From Bacillota bacterium (GTDB lineage Bacteria > Bacillota > Clostridia > Oscillospirales > Ruminococcaceae), in the NCBI GenBank assembly GCA_023458875.1, contig JAEWXO010000083.1, forward strand, positions 18,060 through 82,059: a stretch of DNA of 64,000 bases, given 5' to 3'. Both the position numbers and the translations under genes were made by a program. Of this stretch, positions 48,804-56,877 are shown piece by piece (position 1 is the stretch's first letter; each line of letters opens with the position of its first letter). The notes under the pieces were generated by a model. It was given only the letters and a program-made list of their open reading frames with translations. It made no database searches and was not told the origin of the DNA.

Positions 48804-49298
48804 TTAATCTCCTCCGTTCAGGTACGTTTTTATTATACCCCATTTTTCAATAAGCTTCTGCTCCGACCATGCGGCATTTGCAGGACTGGTGGACGGGAGA
48901 TATATAGCTTTACGGCCGATAAAAGGCTCTGTATATTTCTTATAATATTTTTCAGCAGCCTTCCCGTTTACAAAAATCTGCCTGATATTACAGTTATCAA
49001 GTATTACGGAAAGATCATTCGGAATAACATTTTTTATTGATGTATCAGAGCTCCCCTGTATTTCACACGAAGCAATTACATCCCAGACCGCAACACAATT
49101 TAAAAGCAGCAGTTCTTTTTTCTCTTCTATTGATACAGGAAGCTTGCTTTCAAACATTGCCGAAATCACTTTCCAGAAACGATTCTGCGGATGCCCATAG
49201 AAAAACATAGCTTCACGTGATTTTACAGAAGGAAACGACCCAAGAATTAATATTTTCGAATCCCCATTATACAAAGGCGGTATCGTATGAACAACCAT
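48804..49298 (-). CDS. DNA-deoxyinosine glycosylase (Mug/UDG superfamily)
   Basis: The 164-residue protein has ILILGSFPSVKSRE (active-site region), GHPQNRFWKV and LPSTSPANAAW, as in deoxyinosine/uracil glycosylases of family 6. It removes deaminated bases from DNA. The start is the ATG at 49298 with GGAGG 9 nt upstream; three codons of the longer frame overlap the ribosome binding site. Its stop lies 1 nt before the apparent ATA start of UPF0178, so the two are coupled. Confidence 0.88.
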   Translation of the reverse strand: MVVHTIPPLYNGDSKILILGSFPSVKSREAMFFYGHPQNRFWKVISAMFESKLPVSIEEKKELLLLNCVAVWDVIASCEIQGSSDTSIKNVIPNDLSVILDNCNIRQIFVNGKAAEKYYKKYTEPFIGRKAIYLPSTSPANAAWSEQKLIEKWGIIKTYLNGGD

Positions 49299-49324
49299 CA
49301 ACCTCACCCTCCCTTTTTATTTTT

Positions 49325-49415
49325 ATCTGCAAGATATGGAAATGTGCCGTCCGAAGGTAAAAGGCGCGACCGGAAAGCCAGGTCGGCTACGCAGAGCCGA
49401 AACCCCTGCTTAAAC
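49325..49415 (-). repeat. Dispersed hairpin repeat, copy h
   Basis: On the minus strand: stem 1 is GGCTC-TGCG-TAGCC, a third compensated version of the stem. It continues GACCTGGCTTTCCGGTC and GCGCCTTTTACCTTCGG. It lies between the glmM terminator and the glycosylase gene. Confidence 0.83.
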
Positions 49416-49498
49416 CAAATCAGCACCTTAACCATAGCGTCTGAACAGCAATTTTTTATAAAATTTAATCCTTACATCTTCATAATGCTTTAAAAACT

Positions 49499-49528
49499 TA
49501 AAAAATGCGGCTTAAACCGCATTTTTTA
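49499..49528. terminator. Terminator after glmM
   Basis: AAAAAATGCGG pairs with CCGCATTTTTT around a CTTAAA loop. On the minus strand it lies about 20 nt after the glmM stop. Confidence 0.88.
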
Positions 49529-49549
49529 AGTCTTAATAATATTATTCTA

Positions 49550-50902
49550 TTAAATAGCATACCCTTTTTTCTGTATAACATCAACTACAAAATCTACATA
49601 TCTCTGACATATATCATTTGTCTCTGCTTCTACCATTACTCTTACCAAAGGCTCCGTTCCGCTTCCTCTGACTAATATTCTTCCGTCACAGCCAAGTTCA
49701 TCTTCAACCTTTTTAGCAGCTGCAAGTACATCACTGTCATTCATAGCAGCATTTTTATCTGTTACTCTTACATTTTTAAGAAGCTGCGGATAAATTATAA
49801 CCGGCTCTGCAAGCTTTGAAAGACTCGTCTTCTTTTCTATAACAGCTTCCATTATCATCAGGGATGTAAGAATACCGTCACCTGTCGAAGCGTATTTTCC
49901 GAAAATGATATGTCCTGATTCCTCTCCACCAAGCTTGTAGCCGTTTAATGACATATTTTCGTATACGTACTTATCGCCGACTGCTGTTTTTTCGTAGCTT
50001 ATGCCTTCTTTATCAAATGCCTTGTAAAGTCCTAAATTTGACATAATTGTAGTTACTACTGTATTTTTATCGAGCTGTCCTTTTTCTTTAAGATATTTCC
50101 CGCAGACATATAAAATAAGGTCTCCGTTAATAATACGGCCATTTTCGTCAATTGCAAAGCATCTGTCTGCATCGCCGTCATAAGCAAATCCTATATCGAG
50201 CTTATTATCCGTTACATACTTCTGTATTGCTTCAGGGTGAGTAGAGCCGCAGCCGTTATTTATATTTGTTCCGTCCGGAGTATTGCTTATAACATGTGTT
50301 TCAGCTCCAAGGGCATCAAAAACACTTTTAGCTATTGCTGAAGCACTTCCGTTTGAACAGTCAAGACCAACACGCATGTTTTTAAATGAACGTGTTGCAA
50401 GTGAAATGAGAAATCCTATATATCTGTTTCTGCCTGCACTGTAATCTACAGTTCTTCCGATATCCGAACCTGTTGCAAGCGGAATTGAATTTACATCACC
50501 GTCTATGTATTCTTCAATTTTTCCAATTGTATTGTCATCGAGTTTTTCACCATGACAATTGATAACCTTTATCCCATTGTCATAATATGGATTATGACTT
50601 GCAGAAATCATGATACCACAGTTAAACTCGTCAGTTTTAGTCACATATGCAACGCTCGGCGTTGTAGTAACGTGAAGAAGATATGCATCAGCTCCTGATG
50701 CTGTTATTCCGGCAGCAAGCGCATACTCAAACATGTATGAGCTTCTTCTTGTATCTTTTCCGATTACTATTTTACACTTTTCTCCGTTATTATCCTGTGA
50801 ATAGTACCATCCTAAAAATCTTCCTACTTTATAAGCATGATCAACTGTTAAATTTTTATTTGCTTCCCCGCGAAAGCCATCAGTTCCGAAATACTTTGGC
50901 AT
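49550..50902 (-). CDS. glmM: Phosphoglucosamine mutase
   Basis: The 450-residue protein opens KYFGTDGFRGEANKNLTVDH and has the phosphoserine active site MISASHNPYYDNGIKV (about 98-113), the metal loop FAYDGDADRC, the sugar loop GEESGHIIF and the phosphate loop RGSGTEPLVRV. It interconverts glucosamine-6-phosphate and glucosamine-1-phosphate for peptidoglycan precursors. It has its own promoter (50970-50998) and terminator, so it is a single-gene unit. Confidence 0.97.
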   Translation of the reverse strand: MPKYFGTDGFRGEANKNLTVDHAYKVGRFLGWYYSQDNNGEKCKIVIGKDTRRSSYMFEYALAAGITASGADAYLLHVTTTPSVAYVTKTDEFNCGIMISASHNPYYDNGIKVINCHGEKLDDNTIGKIEEYIDGDVNSIPLATGSDIGRTVDYSAGRNRYIGFLISLATRSFKNMRVGLDCSNGSASAIAKSVFDALGAETHVISNTPDGTNINNGCGSTHPEAIQKYVTDNKLDIGFAYDGDADRCFAIDENGRIINGDLILYVCGKYLKEKGQLDKNTVVTTIMSNLGLYKAFDKEGISYEKTAVGDKYVYENMSLNGYKLGGEESGHIIFGKYASTGDGILTSLMIMEAVIEKKTSLSKLAEPVIIYPQLLKNVRVTDKNAAMNDSDVLAAAKKVEDELGCDGRILVRGSGTEPLVRVMVEAETNDICQRYVDFVVDVIQKKGYAI

Positions 50903-50969
50903 TTTTAATCTTCTCCTTATTGATAAATTATTTATTAAATAATTTCAGATTATTGTGGACATTTATAAT

Positions 50970-50998
50970 ATTATACAACATTATTTTATTAAAATCAA
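50970..50998 (-). promoter_or_regulatory. Promoter of glmM
   Basis: TTGATT (50993-50998), 17 nt and TATAAT (50970-50975) on the minus strand, about 68 nt before the ATG. Confidence 0.75.
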
Positions 50999-51080
50999 GT
51001 GTTTATTTTACAGCTGAATGTAAAATAATTTCTATAAATAAACATTTAATTCATTATACACCTCAATTACCATCTATTAT

Positions 51081-51148
51081 AGTATCTCAAAAGGTCAGAG
51101 GCGCGACCGCAAAGCCCTGGTCAATTTCTCAGAATCGAAATCCTCTTA
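51081..51148 (-). repeat. Dispersed hairpin repeat, copy i (short)
   Basis: On the minus strand: stem 1 is GATTC-TGAG-AAATT with one compensated pair, then GACCAGGGCTTTGCGGTC and GCGCCTCTGACC. The right third is missing. It lies between the divergent glmM and nadA promoters. Confidence 0.75.
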
Positions 51149-51173
51149 ATTTTTGTGAACAAAGCATAAAATC

Positions 51174-51203
51174 TTGACTTTTATCAGTATAATATGCTAT
51201 AAT
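51174..51203 (+). promoter_or_regulatory. Promoter of nadA
   Basis: TTGACT (51174-51179), 18 nt, then TGC-TATAAT (TATAAT at 51198-51203), an extended -10. The ATG follows 67 nt downstream. Confidence 0.75.
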
Positions 51204-51269
51204 ACGTATTGCATATTGCACAATAAAATTATGGCTAATTTATCTATTTTTAAAGGTGAGGTTATTATA

Positions 51270-52181
51270 ATGATTAAAAACATTCAGGACGAAATATTAA
51301 AATTAAAAAAAGAAAATGACATCTGCATACTTGCACATAGTTATCAGGCATCTGAAATTATTGAAATTGCAGACTATACCGGTGATTCATATCAGCTAAG
51401 CCTGATGGCTGCTAAAACACAAGCTAAAACAATAATTATGTGCGGCGTCAGATTCATGGCAGAAACAGTAAAAATACTTTCACCTGAAAAAAAAGTAATC
51501 CTTGCAAATTCATCAGCCGGATGCCCTATGGCAGAACAAATGGATACCGATCTTATTTCCGCTTTAAAAGAAAAATGTCCTGACTATACTGTAGTTGCCT
51601 ATATAAACACTACAGCAGAACTAAAAACAATATGTGATGTATGTGTAACTTCTTCATCAGCAGTCAAAATAATAAGCAATATAGACAATAAAAACATTCT
51701 TTTTATACCTGACTGTAACCTTGGCGCATATGTTGCAGAGCAGCTTCCTGATAAAAATATAAAGCTTGTGCAGGGAGGCTGCCCTACACATGCAAAAATA
51801 ACAGAATCCGATGTCCTGAAGGCAAAAGCCCTTCACCCGGATGCATTGCTTCTCGTTCACCCTGAATGTACTCCTAAGGTAGTCAGCAAGGCTGACTTTG
51901 TAGGTTCAACATCAGCTATTATGGATTTTGCAAAAGAGTCGGATCATAAGGAATTCATAATAGGTACAGAAATAAGCATTGCAGAGCAGCTTCAGTACAG
52001 CTGCCCTTATAAAAGCTTCTACCCTTTATCAATAAACCTTATCTGCCCGAATATGAAATGCACAACTCTTATCGATGTATATAACTGTGTCCGTGGAAAC
52101 GGCGGAGAAGAAATATTTCTTGACGCTGAAACAATCTCACAGGCCAGAAAATGTATTGACAAAATGATTGAACTCAGCTGA
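51270..52181 (+). CDS. nadA: Quinolinate synthase A
   Basis: The 303-residue protein has CILAHSYQASEIIEIADYTGD at the start and three conserved Fe-S cysteine sites: IMCGVRFMAETVK, VHPECTPKV and LICPNMKCTTL. It condenses iminoaspartate with dihydroxyacetone phosphate to quinolinate in NAD synthesis. The start is the ATG at 51270 with AAAGGTGAGG upstream; the 32-codon longer frame begins at the promoter and is not used. nadB and nadC are not in the window, so the pathway must be completed elsewhere. Confidence 0.95.
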   Translation: MIKNIQDEILKLKKENDICILAHSYQASEIIEIADYTGDSYQLSLMAAKTQAKTIIMCGVRFMAETVKILSPEKKVILANSSAGCPMAEQMDTDLISALKEKCPDYTVVAYINTTAELKTICDVCVTSSSAVKIISNIDNKNILFIPDCNLGAYVAEQLPDKNIKLVQGGCPTHAKITESDVLKAKALHPDALLLVHPECTPKVVSKADFVGSTSAIMDFAKESDHKEFIIGTEISIAEQLQYSCPYKSFYPLSINLICPNMKCTTLIDVYNCVRGNGGEEIFLDAETISQARKCIDKMIELS

Positions 52182-52211
52182 TTAAAATACTATATCATTT
52201 ATTAAAAATTT

Positions 52212-52255
52212 ATGCCGCTTCTTCATTGTTTTTTAATGAAGAAGCGGCATTTTTA
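52212..52255. terminator. Terminator after nadA
   Basis: A 16-bp perfect stem (ATGCCGCTTCTTCATT with AATGAAGAAGCGGCAT) and a 7-nt loop are followed by TTTTTA. Confidence 0.9.
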
Positions 52256-52267
52256 TCCAAGATTATT

Positions 52268-52332
52268 GTGAGACAAAGCAAAGTCCAGGCGACCGCAAAG
52301 CCTAGTCGACTCGTGCCGAGTCAAAACCCCAA
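52268..52332 (-). repeat. Dispersed hairpin repeat, copy j (short)
   Basis: On the minus strand it starts directly after the ZIP transporter stop codon: GGGGTTTTGACTC, stem 1 GACTC-GGCAC-GAGTC, then GACTAGGCTTTGCGGTCGCC and TGGAC. The right third is missing. Confidence 0.8.
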
Positions 52333-53142
52333 CTATCCCAGTGCAATATCAAGAACCATCATAACCGAAAAACCGATCATTGTAAATATGGCCATTCGCT
52401 CCTTATTTTCATTAGTCTGACTTTCAGGTATCAGTTCCTCGACAACAACATAAATCATAGCACCGGCAGCAAATGCAAGAAGGAATGGAAGCAGCATTCT
52501 CATTTTCATTACAAGAATTGCACCTATTACACCTGATATCGGCTCAACAATTCCGCTTAGCTGTCCATAAAAAAACGCTTTTTTCCTTGATAGCCCTTCT
52601 CTTCTCAAAGGAACACTGACTGCAGTTCCCTCAGGAAAATTCTGAAGTCCTATTCCGAGAGCAAGCAGACACGCACTTGCCTGAGTTGCGCCGTCAAGTC
52701 CGTATGCAACAGAACCAAATGCCACTCCAACGGCAAGGCCCTCCGGGATATTGTGAAGTGTAATTGAAATAATCAGCATCATACATCTTTTAAACCCTGA
52801 CCTGTTTACACCACATGTTTCGGATGAGTTTTTCTGTCTGTTGCTTATAAAAGCAAAAAAATTATCACCTGCAAATAACAGCAGACCTCCGCATAAAAAA
52901 CCGCATAATACAACAAGCCAGGAAATCATACCAAGATTTTCAGCCATTTCGATTGACGGTGAAAGAAGTGACCAGAATGATGCAGCTATCATAACACCAC
53001 CCGCAAATCCCAGCATAGCGTCCATAATATTTTTAGTAGCCTTTTTAAAAATAAATACAAGTCCTGCACCTGCTGCTGTAATACTCCATGTAAATATTGT
53101 TGCCAGAAGCGCCTGTAATGTATAATTTATATTTATTTCCAT
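52333..53142 (-). CDS. ZIP-family divalent metal transporter
   Basis: The 269-residue protein has eight predicted helices. The metal-site motifs are in helices 4 and 5: ITLHNIPEGLAVGVAFG and GLQNFPEGTAVSVPL. These HNxPEG-type sequences mark the ZupT/GufA branch, which imports zinc, iron or manganese. GGGG lies before the ATG at 53142. It is followed on its own strand by repeat copy j immediately after the stop. Confidence 0.93.
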   Translation of the reverse strand: MEININYTLQALLATIFTWSITAAGAGLVFIFKKATKNIMDAMLGFAGGVMIAASFWSLLSPSIEMAENLGMISWLVVLCGFLCGGLLLFAGDNFFAFISNRQKNSSETCGVNRSGFKRCMMLIISITLHNIPEGLAVGVAFGSVAYGLDGATQASACLLALGIGLQNFPEGTAVSVPLRREGLSRKKAFFYGQLSGIVEPISGVIGAILVMKMRMLLPFLLAFAAGAMIYVVVEELIPESQTNENKERMAIFTMIGFSVMMVLDIALG

Positions 53143-53230
53143 TGTGATTTTATACCCCTTTCTGTTTTAAAAACATACTATATATTATGCTTTCAGAAAA
53201 GCGGGGTGATTTAAGAATTAATGCTTTTTA

Positions 53231-53280
53231 AAAACAAATATGGAATCCGCCTTAATGTCGACAGGTTCCATATTCTTTTA
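53231..53280 (-). terminator. Terminator of the GH18 gene
   Basis: AATATGGAA pairs with TTCCATATT (53237-53245 and 53266-53274). The minus-strand side is followed by TGTTTTTAAAAAG, just after the GH18 stop codon. Confidence 0.75.
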
Positions 53281-53291
53281 GTTTTAATAAA

Positions 53292-54458
53292 TTAAATCAA
53301 ATAATTTTTAAGCATACAAAGATCAGCTATATTTATAGTGCCGTCGCTGTTCATATCAGCGTTTTTGTACTCTAATGCCGTGAATTCCACTGTTCCGTGT
53401 AAATACTTTATCATATATGTGCAATCTCTCAGTGCAATTAATCCATCACCGTCGATATCACCGATTATGTTTTTGCTTTCGCGGAGTTTATTACTTATAA
53501 GAGTAAGAAGTGAATATTCACCCTTTGCATCCTGTGTTATTTCCCATATCATAATGCCTCCATAATTTTTAGCCAAATCACATTTTGCAGACATTGTAGA
53601 TGCTCCGTTATATTCAATTCCGTTGAATTCATCCTTTTGATAATATGAGCTGTCCTGAGAAATTATTTTTGAAAACGGAACATAGGATGACCAGTCAAGT
53701 GTTCTGTCCCCAATATATCCCCTTCCGTAAAAAGGAACTCCTAGAACAAGCTTTTCTTTTGGTATTCCTCTGCTTGTGCTAAAGTAATCAAGACAGTATA
53801 CCGCATAGTCATATGATGAATGTGATACCGGATCAACGTCGTTATCATATGCCATGATATTCAGAAAATCAAAGCACTCGTATACTTTGTCTGAGGAATG
53901 TCTTGATACCCAGTATGCGGTTGCATTAGTGAGGAGCAGATTATTTTCATCACAGAGTTTTCTTAAAGAAACACACCATTCTTCGTAATAATTCCAGAAT
54001 TCAGGCTCAATTTCTCCCTCAATATCAAGGTCTATTCCGTCAAAATTATATTTTTTGCAGTACTCAAGTATTTTTTTATTAAATTCGTTTATTTTTTCTG
54101 TGCCGGATACAAGCTCTAAGTAATTTTCCGAGCCTCCTGCTCCGCCTAGTGAAGCAAGAACAGATACATTATTTGAATGTGCCTTTTCAACAATATTATT
54201 AAGCTCTTTATCCGGTATGTAACATGATAAATTTCCGGTTTCATCAGGATTACAGAAAGCAATATTAATATGTGTAAGTTCATCAAAGTTCATTGTCTTA
54301 TAAAATGAATATGACCAGTCGGGCAAATATCCGACTATCTTTTTTTTACCTTCAGACGGCTCAATGCCTGTATTTGCGTCAGGACTGAAATAAGTAAAGC
54401 AATTTAAAGTCAATACCATGCAGATTAAAGTAATAAATAATTTTATCTTTGCCTTCAA
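53292..54458 (-). CDS. Secreted GH18 chitinase-like enzyme with type I dockerin
   Basis: The 388-residue protein has a signal peptide (KAKIKLFITLICMVLTLNCF) and a GH18 barrel with the catalytic DxxDxDxE motif in YNFDGIDLDIEGE. The substrate strands are LASLGGAGG and NIMAYDND. The C-terminal 56 residues form a dockerin with two calcium repeats: DIDGDGLIALRD and DMNSDGTINIAD. It would be anchored to a cohesin scaffold and act on chitin, fungal or bacterial cell-wall glycans; GH18 also includes non-chitinases. The start is a TTG at 54458, 5 nt after AAAGGTGA; the longer frame has no site. Confidence 0.92.
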   Translation of the reverse strand: MKAKIKLFITLICMVLTLNCFTYFSPDANTGIEPSEGKKKIVGYLPDWSYSFYKTMNFDELTHINIAFCNPDETGNLSCYIPDKELNNIVEKAHSNNVSVLASLGGAGGSENYLELVSGTEKINEFNKKILEYCKKYNFDGIDLDIEGEIEPEFWNYYEEWCVSLRKLCDENNLLLTNATAYWVSRHSSDKVYECFDFLNIMAYDNDVDPVSHSSYDYAVYCLDYFSTSRGIPKEKLVLGVPFYGRGYIGDRTLDWSSYVPFSKIISQDSSYYQKDEFNGIEYNGASTMSAKCDLAKNYGGIMIWEITQDAKGEYSLLTLISNKLRESKNIIGDIDGDGLIALRDCTYMIKYLHGTVEFTALEYKNADMNSDGTINIADLCMLKNYLI

Positions 54459-54498
54459 AAAATCACCTTTTCTTTCTTTTTTTATATTTATAAATAAC

Positions 54499-54540
54499 AA
54501 ATCCCACAATACACTTTAATATGTCTTTGCGGGATTTATG
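54499..54540 (-). terminator. Possible terminator of the 54545-55267 gene
   Basis: AAATCCC pairs with GGGATTT (54499-54505 and 54531-54537) around a long AT-rich loop, directly after the stop codon on the minus strand. Confidence 0.6.
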
Positions 54541-54544
54541 ATTA

Positions 54545-55267
54545 TTAAATTTGTGTCGTTTCTGCAAATTTATAAATGAGATCATAATAAGTATAATCCG
54601 TATTCATTTGCTTGTTGTAAAATTCGGTTCCATACCTTAAGCTGCTTCTGACAAGAGAAATACTTTTTAATGAAGCAATCTTTAAAAAATTTTCAGAATA
54701 AATCTGCTTTAAAAAGTTATTAAGTGCAAGCGTGTGCATCTTTTCATCAAGCGAAGAAACATCCGGCAAAAGGTCCTTGTGTAAAAGAATGTATGTAAAA
54801 ACACTCTTGAATACGTAATAGCTTCCTGCAATAGGCAGCATTCCAAAGCTGTCAAGGTAGCTCTGAACTTTTTTTAATGCTTTGATTTCATTCTGCTCCA
54901 GATAATATGTATAAACTCTGTACTCTGTCTGAAGCAAATATAAAAAATCACCGGCAATAATACGCATTACATTTTTAAACATAGAATTTGTCTGTGAAAG
55001 ATGTGAATATACGTCATCGGGAATTTTCATACTCTGTATTCTTATACAGAAATTTTCGAGAAACCTTTTTTCAAACTTTACATGTAGTCCGTCTTTATGA
55101 GCATAGCGAACAAGTAATTCTGTTACATCTGCAGTCTGATCCTTATTCCCCGTCAGATGATCAACTATCTGGAGAATAATGTATGAAGCCAGATCATAAC
55201 CCGGATCATTTATTATATCGGGATCAAACTTTTTAAAATAATCCTTTAACGCATCTTCTATTTGCAT
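54545..55267 (-). CDS. Hypothetical helical protein
   Basis: The 240-residue protein is predicted soluble and mainly helical, with no signal peptide or cysteine motif. A regular spacing of aromatic residues (GSYYVFKSVFTYILLHKDLLP, FLKQIYSENFLKI) suggests a helical bundle. I do not recognise the family. It has a clear ATG (MQIEDALKDYFKKF) and lies between the dockerin GH18 and repeat copy k, with its own terminator, so it is probably a single unit. Confidence 0.65.
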   Translation of the reverse strand: MQIEDALKDYFKKFDPDIINDPGYDLASYIILQIVDHLTGNKDQTADVTELLVRYAHKDGLHVKFEKRFLENFCIRIQSMKIPDDVYSHLSQTNSMFKNVMRIIAGDFLYLLQTEYRVYTYYLEQNEIKALKKVQSYLDSFGMLPIAGSYYVFKSVFTYILLHKDLLPDVSSLDEKMHTLALNNFLKQIYSENFLKIASLKSISLVRSSLRYGTEFYNKQMNTDYTYYDLIYKFAETTQI

Positions 55268-55506
55268 TTTCTCTACATCCTGTTCATTTTAATAATTTTT
55301 AAATAAACTTGCAATTATAACCATTAATCGTTAACAGCTTGAATTAATTAAATTATAACATCATTATTTTGTTTTGTCAACAGAAAAGCTTAATTTGTCC
55401 TAGAAAAAAGCATATATCACCATAATATATAAATTATAAGCTCTGTAAATAACAATCTTATTTACTCTAATTAAGTTAGTATTCAAAAACTACGAGTAGA
55501 TTATTA

Positions 55507-55610
55507 AATCAGCAGGGGTTTCGACTCAGCACGAGTCGACCGGGCTTTGCGGTCACCCTGAACCTTCGCTCATATATCTGCCTCACTTTATGGTGTAGCT
55601 GAATAATAAC
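55507..55610 (+). repeat. Dispersed hairpin repeat, copy k (full length)
   Basis: The most complete copy: TCAGCAGGGGTTTCGACTC, stem 1 GACTC-AGCAC-GAGTC, GACCGGGCTTTGCGGTC, AACCTTCGCTCATATATCTG, TTTATGGTGTAGC and TGAATAATAAC. Its ends TCAGC and GCTGA form short inverted termini. Confidence 0.9.
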
Positions 55611-55666
55611 AAAAAACCACGTTGTCATGTGATTTGTAAAATCACTTTGACAACGTGGTTTTCATT
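55611..55666. terminator. Long two-part hairpin terminator
   Basis: An outer stem AAAACCACGTTGTCA/TGACAACGTGGTTTT (55613-55627 and 55648-55662) encloses an inner GTGATTT/AAATCAC stem. T and A runs flank it. It serves the small Asn-rich gene on the minus strand. Confidence 0.85.
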
Positions 55667-55678
55667 TAAACCATACTG

Positions 55679-55969
55679 TTATCTGTCAATGGAAGGAGCT
55701 GAAAAAGGATAAATATTTTCATAATTCTCTAATTGATCCTCATCCATATTTTCCCCTTCAGGGATCAACCCTGTGCAGTCATTTGCACTTGACACCGGAG
55801 AATTCATCAGCAGGTCGTATTCATCCTGAATACACCCGACGCCTTCATCATCGTTCTGGCTGCTTTTATCCATGCTGTTATTTCCGGAATTGTTATTATT
55901 ACTGTTTCTATTATTGTTGTTTTTGCTGTTATTATTCTTGTTATTGTTTGACTTTGAAGCCTTAGACAT
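55679..55969 (-). CDS. Small asparagine-rich acidic protein
   Basis: The 96-residue protein has a low-complexity first half (KSNNNKNNNSKNNNNRNSNN, Asn/Lys/Ser) and an ordered acidic second half (EYDLLMNSPVSSANDCTGLI, then ENYENIYPF). The start is the ATG at 55969 with AGGGGTG upstream; a 16-codon longer frame lacks a site. It is 57 nt downstream of AIM24 and followed by a strong terminator, so it is probably the last gene of that unit. Function unknown. The disordered arm is unusual beside ordinary metabolic genes but parallels the low-complexity arm of the nearby TerD protein. Confidence 0.72.
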   Translation of the reverse strand: MSKASKSNNNKNNNSKNNNNRNSNNNNSGNNSMDKSSQNDDEGVGCIQDEYDLLMNSPVSSANDCTGLIPEGENMDEDQLENYENIYPFSAPSIDR

Positions 55970-56026
55970 ATTATCACCCCTGTTATAATATGCCCTTAAC
56001 ACAAATAAATTATACATCGCGGGGTT

Positions 56027-56737
56027 TTATCTGAAAAGTGTATTTCTCTGAACATATGCACCGCGTCCATGATTGTCTATTCCGACATCTATTCCGCTTC
56101 CTCTTTCAGATGGCTGAATAACTACTTTATATCCGGGAACCTGGTATTCAAGCATATATGATTCACCGGAGCTCTGCCCCAAAAAGTTTTTCCATGAAAT
56201 ATCTGTTTTAAACGACGGGTCAGGACCTGTAAATGCCACCATTGCATCAGGGTCAACACAGCAAGGCGTGTCCATGATTATCGGGTTTCCGTCAGTCATA
56301 AAAGCGACCTGTGCTCCTGCTCCTTTTCCTGTAAGCTTTGTTGTAAACAGACCTTTCTGCGAAATAACACCCATACCTATAGGTTTAAGTCCATACTCAA
56401 CTGAATCTGTAAATGCAAGAAGGTCCTCACTTTCAACCATAAAGGATTCCCCTACTTCGAGCTCTACAACAGTAACGTGCTTAGCCTGACATGCATAATA
56501 TGATTCTGTTACACCGTTTGAAATTACCTTCATAAGAGGAATATTTTCACCGGTAACTCTTCTTGCAAGCTGTCCGAATAACGCCTGCATAGTTGAACCT
56601 GACGGTCCAAGAAGTACTTTATCAAACTTGCAGTCTCCGTAAAATCCTATCATAGCACCTGTTTTTGTAAATAATTCACCCATGCCGTCACATTCTGCAC
56701 ACAGGGTAAGTTCGTTGACTGATTTTAAATGTATCAT
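56027..56737 (-). CDS. AIM24-family protein
   Basis: The 236-residue protein is a single Gly-rich beta domain. VNELTLCAECDGMGELFTKT, MTDGNPIIMDTPCCVDPDAM and GRGAYVQRNTLFR match the AIM24/TIGR00266 family, which has a tryptophan-RNA-attenuator-like double-stranded beta fold. Bacterial AIM24 genes often neighbour TerD genes, as here, but a molecular role is not established. GAGGA lies 7 nt before the ATG. Repeat copy l separates it from TerD. Confidence 0.85.
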   Translation of the reverse strand: MIHLKSVNELTLCAECDGMGELFTKTGAMIGFYGDCKFDKVLLGPSGSTMQALFGQLARRVTGENIPLMKVISNGVTESYYACQAKHVTVVELEVGESFMVESEDLLAFTDSVEYGLKPIGMGVISQKGLFTTKLTGKGAGAQVAFMTDGNPIIMDTPCCVDPDAMVAFTGPDPSFKTDISWKNFLGQSSGESYMLEYQVPGYKVVIQPSERGSGIDVGIDNHGRGAYVQRNTLFR

Positions 56738-56776
56738 TTATGTATCCTCACTTTATATTTTTATTTTGTTATTATT

Positions 56777-56875
56777 TAGCTAGGGATTTCGACTCAGCAC
56801 GAGTCGACCGGGCTTTACGGTCGCCCCGGACCTTCGCTCACATATCCTTTACTTATGCATTTGGCTGAATAGTAT
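56777..56875 (+). repeat. Dispersed hairpin repeat, copy l
   Basis: Stem 1 is GACTC-AGCAC-GAGTC, GACCGGGCTTTACGGTC, alternative stem CCGGG/CCCGG, ending GGCTGAATAGTAT 2 nt before the opposite-strand TerD stop codon. Confidence 0.88.
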
Positions 56876-56877
56876 TT

